Source: Apiotrichum sp. Y4204
Taxonomy: Eukaryota > Basidiomycota > Tremellomycetes > Trichosporonales > Trichosporonaceae
Assembly: GCA_025531455.1 (NCBI GenBank)
Contig: JAMYHL010000006.1
Span: forward strand, 434,001 to 498,000
DNA: 64,000 nucleotides
Direction: 5' to 3'
This document shows, piece by piece, positions 47,688 through 59,500 of this stretch. The translations under genes were made by a program, and so were the position numbers. Each line of letters starts with the position of its first letter. Within the stretch, counting starts at the first letter, position 1. The notes below the pieces were generated by a model. That model was not told where the DNA came from. It did no database searches and worked only from the letters and a program-made list of their open reading frames with translations.

Positions 47688-49685
47688 TTTGCGGCATGGT
47701 GCATTTTTCCGCCCTTTCTTCGGTGTGAGCCCGAGCAACAACAACAAGAACAAGAGCTACATCGGAGCCAGAGACAAGGGGAGGATCGGCGGAGGACAGC
47801 GCGCGCGGGCGGCTTGAAGTTACATTGTACATTGTTTTGCCACTGGCCACTGGCCGCGGGGCTGCTGTGGTCTGTGCGCCAGTGCAGTTGCAGCTGATCC
47901 AGATTTGACAGTTTTATCGTAGAGTTTGCTGGACCCAAACTCTGGGTCTCTGGGTCTCGTGCTGCTCCGCGCCCCACCGAGTCACTGGACTAATCACTGA
48001 TCACGGAGTCACTGATCGCCGCTCGGCGCACGATTCCGAGTCCCCGAGTATACACACCCACATACGACACTCTGACGGATGACCTATATGTTGATAACAT
48101 CCCGCGTTGGAGCCCTTGCGCACAAACTCTGTCTCCTGGTCTCCTCACTGGTTGGAGGAGGGCGACAAATCCCTCATGATATCAGACCGCGAAGAGCCGA
48201 GGGCCGAGATAACAGCCCCGGGTGTCGGTATGACAGCATCGAGTAGCGGCCCAGGGCGTTCGGCGGCAAGGGCACGGTGGAGCCGGTCCGCGGTCAATCA
48301 TGTTTGAATAAACTCAGTCAATGACCTGATCGCTTGCCGTTGCGGGTTTCGCGCAGCTCGCGAGCTCGCTTGTAAACGTGTAAGACGCGGAGTGCGCGGC
48401 ATGTGGTCAGCACGTCAGAATGCAGCATGCAACGCGCAACGCGGTCAGGGCGGAGCGTGGGGTTATTGATTAATATGAGGAAGGGACGGGTGGAGTGGTG
48501 CCCGTGGTGGAGGTACGGAGCACGCGGTGGTTTTCCACACTTGGCACTGGAAACAGAGTACTGGTCCGCGCATCGAGTCGGACGCGGCGGAGCGTGTCGC
48601 GTCAGTTTCCTCATGTCGTGTCACGTCGTCGCTGCCTCGCGGGGGTATCCAGGCCTCATGCCGCGTCTTGCTCGTTCGCCGCGTGATGCCGGTAGGAGTG
48701 CAGGAGACCCTCGACGTTCCACACATTGGAAAACAAGGTCTTCGAGTCCCTCGCACTCTCAAAGCCCGCGGCCAAGGTATACTTTTAGCAACAAAACAGC
48801 CACAACTCGGCATCGGTCGAGCAGAAGAGCCAAAACTCGTATCAGCACGGCGCCGATGACACGGCGACTCGGTTAATAGAAGCGCAACCCGAACTCAGGA
48901 GCTGCCTTTGGCACCGTCGCGTGCGAGTCACCGCGGTCACGCGTCCGAGGCTCGGCCGGACGGCGGACATGGTGTAGGGCCCGGTGATCGACATTGAAGA
49001 AAGTAAGCTCAGGCATCAGTAAGGATCGAGTAGCAGCGCGCAGAAACTGCAAGGATGCAGGGATCCTAGTATCAGAACTGGCGCCGAAGATGGATCGACG
49101 CGACGGAGCTATGAAGCCATGAAGCTATGAAACCGATGGGTAGATAGGTATCATTCTGCATATCGCGTAGAGCGTACGAATAGTTGGAAGTCAACTCTAC
49201 CGCGCCCAGAGCCATCTACCACTGCCTCTTCACCACCTTCGCTGCGTCCGTCGAGAGTTTAGCAAGCACGGCGCGGCCGATTTTCGCCGCGTCCACCAAC
49301 GACAGGCGATCGGAACGGGGCCAGTGGTGACGTCAATGTACGAGAATAAACACGGTGTCGGCCACTTAGAGCATGAATCAAAGTACAAGAAGTGCGTGAC
49401 AAGGATGCAAGGACAAGGACATCCGTGGATCCTTGTGCCTCTTTTGGGTTCCTAGGATCCAAGGAGCCTAAGGATCCCGGCCTCCCATGTCCCAGATCTC
49501 AGATGTCATGACGCAGAACAAGAAAACACAAGAAACGCGTCGAGCCGAGCCAAAGTGTCGGCGTCTGCTTTTGCTTATCGTTTCTTGGCGCGATATGAAA
49601 GCATTGGAGCGGCCGGGAAGGCACGGTCTCGGCATGGAAGTGGACGTGACGGAGAGGGTTGATTGGATAGTACTGCTGTACTATT

Positions 49686-49757
49686 GTATCTCGCGCGAGG
49701 CTTCACTTCATACGCTTCTGAGTATCTCGCGCGAGGCTTCACTTCATACGCTTCTGA
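49686..49757. repeat. Tandem duplication of a 36-bp unit
   Basis: Two identical 36-bp copies (49686-49721 and 49722-49757), each starting GTATCTCGCGCGAGG and ending CGCTTCTGA, directly abutting. Each unit contains the palindrome TCGCGCGA. Confidence 0.9.
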
Positions 49758-50788
49758 ATCCTAGGAATCACTGCTGGATACCGGGGACACACCAGTACAA
49801 ACTGGTACATCTGGAACGGGTCGCGCAGTCGCGAGGAACAGCACCGCGCTCGTGAGGGTTTCCGGGGTTGAGGGTGAGAGATACAGGGTTTCGCGTAGTC
49901 TGGAGGTTGTCCAGTCGCCTGCAGGGGTTGCCGGATCGGGGTGTGGGGTTTTGTGAGTTTATGAGTTTGTTAATTTGCTGCCCACGTTTGTCGGAGCACA
50001 ATTGCGTCGTGGGCTGCAGCCTTTCCGCAGCGGAGAGGCCCGCGGAGGTGGTCATGATGGTCATTGTATCATTGTTATTACCCGTCTCCGACCTCTTCTG
50101 CTCGCTCATTCGTCACTTATCCAGGTACATGGGGTTCGGAATTTCTTTCGTGTTGCGCAACTTTTACTAGTGATCATGTGCGCGGACGCGTTCACGACGA
50201 GGATCCCGCGCGGGACGGGTGAGAATTGGTGGGACGGGCCGCTCGCGATACGTTTGCGATGCGCGATGCGCGAGACGCACTGCTGCATTATTCATCTTGC
50301 TCAGCGGTATCTGTACCCGCTCGGAAGCGGTCGACGTGTGCTCGTCGCGTTGCTACATATATCGTTTCAGGACTTGTGTCTCCTTGGCGTGGTGACGCGG
50401 TGACGCCTGTTCGGTGCTCGTTCATGTCTCTGCCCTTCCGGTTTGTGTCATCGGCGCATGCAGTGGTGCCATGCTCTTGCTCACTTTGCTTGCCCGCCTT
50501 CTCCAACCCTCCTACTCTCCCGCCGCTCCCTCGCTCCGCCGCAGTATGAGATACATTCTCACTCATCGACGCGCTGCGCGCTGGTGGTAGCAATAGGAGT
50601 GTCCTACAAACAGTGGCTGTGGCTAGAGACTAGAGCAGAGGCTATGCGGTCGAGTTACAGACATCGAAAGAGAAAAAGGGAACAAAAACAAAAGCGAGAA
50701 ATAACAGCGGTCTCTGGGATCCGCAGACGAACGGTGTTGGCTCGGCCAACACACAGCGCACACGACGCTCGGCGGCGCGGCGGAGCGC

Positions 50789-52775
50789 TTACCGACGCAC
50801 ACTGAGCGGCGGGCCCATGGCGCCCGCGCTGCGGTCGGTGCCCCGCGGGGGCATGTCGCTAAAGAGGACGCGCGCGGTCCCTGCAAAGCTCGGTGCGTCG
50901 CCGCTGTTACGTTTCGGACGCACGGGCGACGGGCTGTGCGCAAGGAACATCATGAGCTCGGCAGCCGCCTGGTCGTCCTCGCGGCGCATCAGGTCGTCTT
51001 CCTGCATCCGCTCGTGGTGATGCTGACGCATCTCACGCTCGCGTGCCCGCTCGCGCTCCATCTCCCGCTCACGCTCCCGGTCAGGCGACCGGCGCCAGAA
51101 CGACCGACCGCCAAACGGCGACGAGTCCATGCTCGCGCCACGGTTGTGTCCCATGTGTCCCTTCGGCGGGCCAAACGCGTGCGCAGGCATCAGTGGCGGG
51201 GGCGGCAGATGCGGGCGGCTCATCGGGTCATGCATGTGGCGCTCCTGGTCCATGAAGCTCTGCGCACGAGGACGCGGGGGCGGCATGTCGGAAAACGGCG
51301 ACGGCAGACCGGCCGGTGGCGGGTGGTTTGGCGGGCCAAGAGGCGGAAGGGGGAAGTGCTGCGTCGGCGGGCCACCTGACGGCCATCCCGAACCCGGAGT
51401 GATCGCCGAAGCGGAAGCGGGACCACTGTCGCGCCGGCGGTCAGGCCCAGGAGCCACGGGGGAGCGGCCAGATTCCAGCATGAACGTCAGAGCACGTGCC
51501 GCGTCAACATCCTGTGTTGTCGGGCGTTCACGGAGGTTTGACTGCGATTGGGATCGCTTCTTGGGCGACTTTCTAGGTCGCGAGCTGGTCGAGCTTGGGG
51601 GCGGGTAGGGATCTGTGGACAGGAACTGGTGGGACGTGATCGCGCTTGACGCACGCCGATGACCGCCTCCTCCTGCCGGGCGGCCGTTGGGAGGGTGCGA
51701 GTTGTAGCCGCGCAGCGGCGACAATGTGGAACGCGCCAGGTAGTCGTCCATTCCCATGCGCTGCCGACCCGGCGACATGGGTTGCCCGCGGTTCGGCGGC
51801 GCGCCCAGCGACGCGATCGACGGCAGTCCTCCGGGAAGTGAGTGTGACGGCGTGTGTGACGAAGTGTGGGGCGACGGGCGCGAGGCATAGGGGCGCGGGG
51901 CACCCGGTCTCGGTAGCGGCTGCCAGAGGACATCGGCAAGCTGCCATGGCCGAGAAGGGGAGGGCGGCTCATACGTCGGGCCGTTGCCGTTCGGGATGAT
52001 GATCGGTGGCCGCTGCAGATGCGACTGCTTCGGGAGGCGCTGGGCGTCAGACAGGAAGACAAACGAGATACTCACAGTCTCAATCTCCTTGATGGTCATA
52101 TCGGACCATCCGTGGTTGGTCTTGATGGACGCGAGCTCCAGACGCTGCTGGAGCTGGGCAATTTTCTGGTGGTCAGAGACTGTGTGGACCGTGTGGGTGG
52201 AGGTAACGCGGTGGCGACACTGACGCAACGGTGGACGCGTGCGTGCCATGTCCCGTCCATCCCGCGGCCGCCGACCACGCCCGACTCACCTTTTCCATTT
52301 CTACACGGCGCAAGAACCTGTCCATACCGTCGGGGCTCTCATCTGCGCCCGCGACGTGCACATCCGCGATCACGCCGTTGCTGACTTGGCTCGCTGGTCC
52401 GACGCTTGCGCCAGACGATGTGGATGTGTTGTCATTGTGTTCCGCATCATCAGCAGCAGTGACGGACGCGGCTGCTGAAACGGGGCCGGAGCCGGAGGCC
52501 GAGTGGTGCTGTGTGTCGCTTTGGGTGGCAAAGGCTGGACTGTCAACGTCCGTGTCCATCGAGTCTGGCTCCGCGGCAGCCGTTGCGCGGGATGCCGAGA
52601 CTTGGGACGGGCTGTGCTCTGACGGTACAGGCTCCGTGTGGGTCAGCTGCGTGGGGGTTGTGGGTTGCGGCTCCGTGGGCGAGGCCGTCGCGCGAGATGT
52701 GCCCGTGGGAGTGCGCTGATCGTGGTTGATGGGAGGAAGAGATGGGGCTGCCGCCTTGGGGCTGTCGATATCCAT
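50789..52775 (-). CDS. Whi5/Nrm1-like G1/S transcription repressor (tentative)
   Basis: Three exons (52775-52290, 52165-52076, 52039-50789) give 608 aa. It is mostly disordered, Ser/Pro/His-rich sequence. Around the first splice an ordered segment reads EKKIAQLQQRLELASIKTNH, resembling the core helix of the Whi5/Nrm1 family. Two short similar helices follow, ARALTFMLESGRSP and AAELMMFLAHSPSP, the second after an Arg/Glu-rich stretch. Known family role: binding and repressing SBF/MBF at G1/S promoters. An ACGCGT (MBF-type) site sits 39 bp upstream of the ATG. The 36-nt intron 52040-52075 is stop-free and a multiple of three. Family assignment is by eye and could be wrong. Confidence 0.55.
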
Positions 52776-52813
52776 GACGGGCAGAGGTGCGCGTCTCGCA
52801 GGGGTTTGGCGAG

Positions 52814-52819
52814 ACGCGT
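52814..52819. promoter_or_regulatory. ACGCGT (MCB) element
   Basis: Perfect MBF-type hexamer 39 bp upstream of the Whi5/Nrm1-like start codon; another copy lies at 53333-53338. Hexamers of this kind occur by chance in GC-rich DNA. Confidence 0.35.
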
Positions 52820-55263
52820 AAATGCAAAACGGGATGTCGCGCGGTCAGGGGCTACCGGGGTGGAGGGTTCCTGCGATGCGGACTGAAGCGTGGATGGGAT
52901 GGAAGCCGGCTACCTTACGTTGACGAGGGCGCGGCGCGTTCGTTGTACGCGAAGAACACAAAGTGTACGAAGCGTCGAGCGGATCGCGTGGATGGATGCA
53001 CGGATTGGCGCGCAGTGGGGGCGGTGACTCGGACAGGAGGATGGCCGGTGAATCAAGCAAGCGGGCGTGTATGCGCGTCGTCGCGTGGCTCAAGAAGTAA
53101 TAGAGTAGTGCTGGGTCCGGCGACGCAAGAGAATGTGGATGGTGGATGCACGGTGTCGAGGACGAGAGTGTGATTAACAGATGCCTGAATGGGGATGAGA
53201 GACAAAGAGGATGGGATCTGGTGTGCGAGCAACGACAGTGACCACGTTGTTTCTGGAACCTGCTGAGCTGCAGAGGGTGGTGGGGCGGCAGAAGGCCTTG
53301 TTGTCGTGCAACGGGTGGTGTGCGGTATGGCGACGCGTCCGGTGTGTGGAGTGACTTGCCGAGTGACTCAAGGACAAAAAAGAGGTCGTGTCAAAGACTA
53401 CTCGCAGTTTTGCCGCTGATCAGTTGGGACCACCTTGGACTTCAATGTGGATGAGTCAACGACGAGGTGGATGCACAAGTGTCTTGGAGCTGCCAAACGA
53501 GGTGGCAAGGCTGGCAGCCAGTGGCGTCGAGTTGGCCGCGAAGTTGATGACAAGTGGCGCGCCGGGGTGGCCAGGAGGCGATTGTCGCGTTGTGGGGGGG
53601 TTTGGGGGGTGTAAGTATCAATGGTCGAGCGCAGAGGCGGCTGCGGCTGTGCGCGGGATGTGGACGGGGGAGGGAGCGTGCTGCGAGCGCGCTGCGCGTT
53701 GTCTGTCTGACAGAGCAAAGGGCGGGCGGGGGCAGGGGCGACTGTAAGGATGCCTGTGCAAGACCGCCAGGTGACACCTCGGGGGGGATCGAGGAATGTC
53801 GGAGGATGGAAGCAAGGGCAGCAACAGCGGGTGTCTGTGCGGCAGCGGTGGCGTTATGCCGGCGAGTCGACGTGCGGCGGGGTGGAACCAGGGAGCGGAG
53901 GAACGAAAGGGTGGGAAGCGGGGGTGTGCAAACGACGGGTGGCTGCAGCGAGGAAGAGTAAGAGGGTAAAAATTGCTTGCTTTTGTGTGATAACCCAAAG
54001 GTGATCACGTCGCAATGTAGTCAATTGGAGAACGGGGGTAGACGCGCGGCAGGCGTCGGGTGCGGCGGCGAATGGAAGTGTCGGCAAGAAGAACTAGCTG
54101 GCCTTACTCAGGTCGATCAGGACAATGAGGGGCGGCGGCGGCGGCGTCGTCAGGAGCGGAGCTGCCAGGGACGAGTACGCGACGAAGAGCGATGAGTTTG
54201 GAACACGACGCGGGCAGCACCAGTCTGCCGGAAATCCAATGTGGGTAGAGCTGAGCGAATGCGCGTCGGGGTCGCGACGAGATTCGAGGATAAGGGATGC
54301 GACAAAGGGACAAGCAGAGAAAGGAAAAAAGGGGTGATGTCCAATGTCCAGGATGTCTTGAGGGTGCGTGTGGGGTGGCGTCGCGGCAACTGCGGGCAGA
54401 GCGCACAGCAGAGGTTGAGGGTTACTGTGGTGGATATGCACGTTGCAGGGATGCTATCTCTTTCGTGACCGTGGGACGTGCACGCGCTGGAGGCTTGGGG
54501 ACTGTGAGAGAAGGATGAAGGAGGTAAGAGGAGTAAAGTGGATGGATGGAAGTGAGACGAGATGCGATGGATGCGATGGTGGATTGGGTGGGGAGGGAGA
54601 GTTGGTTGGGAGATGCGACTGGGGGGGAGAGTGGGTCGGGGAGTGGATGGGCGCGGCAGGAGCGCGTTAGGTTCAGGTAGGTCGCCTTGAGCAGACTTTG
54701 GGACGGGTTGCACGCGTATTCCGTCGTGTCCGTGTGGAGTATGCTTTGTGCTGGTCGCGGGGATGCGCCGGGAATCGGGGAGATCGAGAGGAGGAGGACG
54801 GAGAGGGACGGAGGACGGGGGCGGGGGGCCGGATCGGGGAGGCTGGAGAAGCGAGGCGGGGATGATGTGCAGAAGACGGATGATGGAGGGGAGCTGGATG
54901 GATGGGACGTGTGGATGTGTGGATCTGAATGTGAATGATGGACAGAGAGATGGAGAGTGCTTTTTCCACCAGAGCATCTTCTGTTGTCTCTTTCGCATCC
55001 TCTTTCCTCTTCTCTCTTTTCTCTTTCCATTCTGTCTCTCCATCTCCATTCTCATGCATTCTGTAGCACCTGTAGGTAGCCTCCCTCTCATTGTCTCTTC
55101 TACGCGAGGCACCCAGACACTCTAAAAAGGTCTCGTGTTTCTCGAGGGTTGCAGCATGTGCCCGTGCCCAGACCAATCCAACCTCGGATATGCATCCTCG
55201 TCTCGTGTCCGCGTCGCCCTAAGGGAAGAAAGAACGTCCGTAGGCCGTAAAGTCTCTCGGGTT

Positions 55264-55313
55264 CCTCCCCCCTCCCTTTCCCCCTCCCTTTCCCCCTTCT
55301 CTCCTCTCCCCCG
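55264..55313. repeat. C/T-rich low-complexity tract
   Basis: About 50 bp containing only C and T, with repeated CCCTTTCCCC units, in intergenic DNA. Confidence 0.7.
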
Positions 55314-56539
55314 ACTCCGACTTGTTGTATACGCGCCACTCGACGTGTGCTCTCCTGCGTTCCCCCGCGGTGCCCGAGGCCCCCGAGAGCCACCCCCGAG
55401 GTCGTAAAGAGGCACAACCCAACTCTGTCCTGTGATCATTCCACTCTTTTCCACCCGTTCGTGCCGTCCTCTCCCCGCCTGCCCATTCGTCATTATTCCT
55501 ATCTAGCCCACCTCTGAGTTCCTCAGTCCTAAAGCCATCATAGCTCATAAGAGACCACGTACGTCCTCCCCCCTCCATTACCTGTCCTGAAAAGGCAACT
55601 TGGCGCGCGAGAGCAGGTATTCAGGGCCGCACCAGACCCACTTCAGCTCTGCAGTCTCTGGTCTCTCTCTCCTCCTGCTCTCGCGCCGCGCCACAATCTA
55701 CATTGCGACACCAGGCGCGGGCGGCGTGCCGTAACCTGCATTTGGGCTGGACTGGAACTCCGCCTCGGGTCACTAGCTGTATAGCTGCAAGACCAGCCGC
55801 CACGGTCCAGGATGACACCCAGGACCCAGGCGCGGTGTAATGTGGCTGGCAGCCAGCAACCGGCAGTGGACCCACAGAACCAGAACACTGTGAATACACC
55901 AGGCCAAGCTAGCGTACCGCAATCCCACCGGAACGCGATCACGGGTGCAGCCAAGACGCGATCACGCGAAGAAGTGTGGGACTAGGGGGTCTTAAGCGTC
56001 CCGAATGTCATATGGAACAACGATCGTGAAAATCCAGCATGGGTTTGGAGAACGAAGCAGCAGCGAGAACCCAGAATCGAGGAGATACAGGGATCACGAA
56101 GGTTGGGCTGGGTTGGCACAGCCGGGTTCGGCAGGCCGCGCTGCCCTGCAAAATGCACGCGTCGCGCGGCTGCGTCACAGGCACTCTGGCAGTGGCACTC
56201 TGCGTATGCTGCTGCGGGTTCACTTCTTTCGGTGAACGAGTCCACGGGTCTGGATGTCGTCGATTGCTTGCGTCGGCAGTCGTTCGGAGCGGAGCGTGAC
56301 GGTGGAGCGCCACTGGACACGTATAATCCGTTGGAGAGTGAGCGTGGTCGGATATGATCATCACGCGCAGAGGGGTGCAGACATGTAGAACTGAGCACGA
56401 GCGATCTCATCTTGAGCTACGCAGTACGCGGTATCGTTGTCGCATCCATCAATCGATATCAACCTAGCACAATGCAATCAGTCATCCCTGCCATCCCTAT
56501 CCCCAGAGATATCATCTCCTCATGTCTCTCCATTATTTG

Positions 56540-59500
56540 CTACCCAATAACCCTCGCCGTAGCAGCTACCCGTAAACCAGAGGGGAGCACGCGGTGGTCG
56601 TACATGAACTGGATCGGGCGCCCCGCCATGATCACCACGTCCTGGTGTCAGTCGCTCATCACTGACTTGCGGCTCGGAACCTCTAATACTAGCGCAATCA
56701 CGATCAAGATCAAGTATATCCAGATCACGATCGCGATCGCCATCCCACTACTCACCCCGTGCGCGAGCTGGAGATCGAGCACGGCCGCTGCGTGCCGCCG
56801 CCCTGTGCCCGCACGCCGCGTGCGCGTCTTGGGCCGGAACGACATGACCGCACTCGCGCCGAGCGAGAGCGCCGCAACCACCGGTCCGAGGCCTGTCGTC
56901 AGAGGTGCTCGCCACTCAAGACTCCAACTCTTGACTCGCGCGCGGACCAACACGCAGACTCACCCGTCTCGCCGTCGTCGTGCCAGCTCATCTTCTGCCC
57001 CTCGCGGTACATCACGCTGAGGATCTCGTTGAACTCTACCCGCGTGCCGAGCACCGCGGCAACGCGCGAGCGGATCCTGCGGTCAGGAAGGAGATCTGAG
57101 GGGTGTGGTTGAATACTCACACCTCCAGGGCATCCAGGACACACGCCGGGCCGTCGGCAAACGCATAGCTGAGCGTCTCGACAATGTACTTGTAGCTCGC
57201 GCCCGAGTTGATCGCGAACTGCTGCGAGAGCATCGCGCCCTTGACAGTGTGCATCTTGAGTGCGCGGCGCTGGAACAGGGGCGTGTCCTTTGGCGTGTGG
57301 ATCGCCGCGCGTTGGTACGCCTCCCAGATGCTGTCGGCGTGGGCGCTGCCCGCGTGCCGGATGTGGTACACTGTGCCCCTGGGGTCAGATCAGGAACTGA
57401 GAAAGAATACACACGCATGGGGGAGCTCGTACGCGACGACCAGCGCCGTCCCCGTGCCCATACGGAGGGAACGAACCGTCATGGGGATCTGCGCGGCGCC
57501 CTCCGTGTCCTCGCCGAGGAGATCGCCAGGAGTCCTCCGGAGCGCTGACGCGGGCACAACGTCGCCCTCGCCGAGCGCACACAGCTGTACCCCGCACCCG
57601 AGGCACTCGAGCATCTCCCACCGGTGCCGGCAGTTTGCCCTCCCGCACGCGTTGCACACCCATCCTGGCGTCAGATGCGCTGTGGCATTCTACTCACCCT
57701 GCCATAGGTTCCGAGTGCCCGCCAAGTCGGCGGCGGCCATTCCCCCCACGAGTGGGGGCACGACGTTGTGTGGGACGCGCTCGCTGCAGGGGATGTGTTT
57801 GAGGAAAGCGGGGGTGTAGGTCAGCTGTTGCGAGGGGCTTGGACGCGCGGGCCGTCTTGTCCCGGATTGGAACTTCCAGAATGCAGCACAGGAGGGCAGC
57901 AGGCACGTCCATCCGAGCTTGTACACCTGCGGGCTTTTCGTTTCGCAGCTGGCACACACTTTATCAACGGTGGGCTCTGATGAGCAGTGCGAGATGTCCG
58001 TCTCTGGAGCGATTGGGGGCGTAGGCATCGCCTCCTCCGGTTTGCTCGGCGTAGGGTCCGGCGTCACGGGCCGAGAGACGCGGGGTGTGAGGGGGTTGAG
58101 CATCTCCGTGAGGGAGAGATGGTGGGGTTGCGAGCCCTGCTCGGTCTCGTGCAGGCGCTCCGGGGGGAATATTACCTCATTGCGGCTGATGTACGTTGTG
58201 GGGAAGGACAATTCTTTGCTCCACGCACTGCGCTGGGCGTCCAGAGCAGGAGAGAGGGAAGGTGGGGGGGAGGGGGAAAGCGCAGGCCGCGAGCGGGTGC
58301 GCAATCCGTTATGCAGCTCGGTATCACACGAAGCTTCCTCTGATATTGAGTGCAGTGACGACAGCCGGCTGGAGGACGACGCGTCAGACATGCGCCGCGG
58401 GAGCGACGTCGGCGTGGGGAGAGGCGGCGGCTGGGGAGTCGGCGTCGAGCCAAATCCTATGTGCTTCGCGTTCATCGGCGTGGATGGAGCTTCGCCGGTA
58501 TGCACCGGCGCGACGGGAGTCTCGGTGCACATAGGTTGAACGGGGGGACCACTGACAGACTGCGTATCGCTCGGCATAGTGCCCGCCTTATCAACACAAG
58601 GCGGGGCCCAGCTCCCCTCTCCCGAACGCAGCCACCATGGGTCACCCTGTTCTGAGACCCAGTTGAAGCGCACCTTGAGGCGGTGGAAGTAGTTGCGCCC
58701 CTTTGGCGGGACCATGCCCGGTGCAGCGGGCTCGGCCTCGAACCACGCCGCGGACACCCAGTACCTTGGATCAGCGGGGACGCGACATACACTCACCAGC
58801 CGAGGACCACGTATTGGCACGGAAGATCCCACGGAAGGAGGGCGTATCCCTTTCCCGCCAGCAGCACTATTGGGGCACGCGTAGTGGCAGCATGGAGGAG
58901 CGTGTCGATGCGCGCGTCCGCGGACGAATGGTCCGCCGAGAGAGACACGGTGGGGTTTCCGTTTGCATCTGTCGCGCGTACCGCCTGTCCACCACTACCG
59001 TCAGATGTGAGCTGCAGTGGACTTACCCATGGGATATGATGACGCGCCCGGCCGCAGCCCATATGTCGCGTCTGTGGTCAGCTCCATCGAGGACATCACA
59101 TACGGGGCAGGGAAGCCATCGAGCAAGTATCCGTGTGCAATGCGGTTCGACATGTACATTCCTGACTGATACGCGCGGTAGTATGGCAGTGCCTCGCACA
59201 GTTCTTGGCGCGTCTCGTCGTCAGCAGTGGAGAAGCAGGGGACGCACCTCGGCCCAGACAGGCGGTTGTCCTGGCGGGGCGGGGCGAGTCGGCGTGCTGG
59301 GTACCACAGGAGTGACGGGCAACCGTTCGCGCGCAACGTTGGGAATACCCTTCGCTCTATGCAGAGAGGTTGGGACGGTAGGTGGTGCGCAGCCTGTGCT
59401 GCCCAGGGGCACTTGGACAGCCCAGGCAGCATCCTCCAATGGGTCCGAGGTCGGGGCAAGATGGGCACTTGTGCTTGTCGAAGGTGCAAGCGCTTGAAGA

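Larger units (their letters stand above)
46625..50788. other. 4.2-kb gene-free region
   Basis: It covers the histidine kinase promoter and the 3' flank of the Whi5/Nrm1-like gene. Visible features are an A-rich tract (47467-47505), a TGACGTCA palindrome (47680-47687) and a 36-bp tandem duplication (49686-49757). No exon chain, tRNA or mobile element could be supported. Confidence 0.4.
52776..56539. other. 3.8-kb gene-free region upstream of the Whi5/Nrm1-like gene
   Basis: No exon chain could be supported. From about 53400 to 55320 strand composition is strongly skewed. The plus strand is G-rich up to roughly 54960, so the minus strand is pyrimidine-rich, which would suit a very long leader or promoter of the minus-strand gene. 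A plus-strand C/T tract lies at 55264-55313. Confidence 0.4.

Noticed and set aside
47988..48003. 16-mer GGACTAATCACTGATC shared with 63575-63590
   Set aside because: One shared 16-mer is expected about as often as not by chance in 64 kb, and the contexts differ.
50770..50800. Extra 3' exon of the Whi5/Nrm1-like gene using GTAAGC at the stop codon
   Set aside because: No branch site plus AG with coding sequence follows; the TAA at 50789 is kept as the end.
54150..55112. 320-codon open frame on the minus strand
   Set aside because: It lies in a pyrimidine-rich strand where Pro/Ser/Leu codons arise without stops; overlapping frames are equally open and no domain or splice logic is visible.
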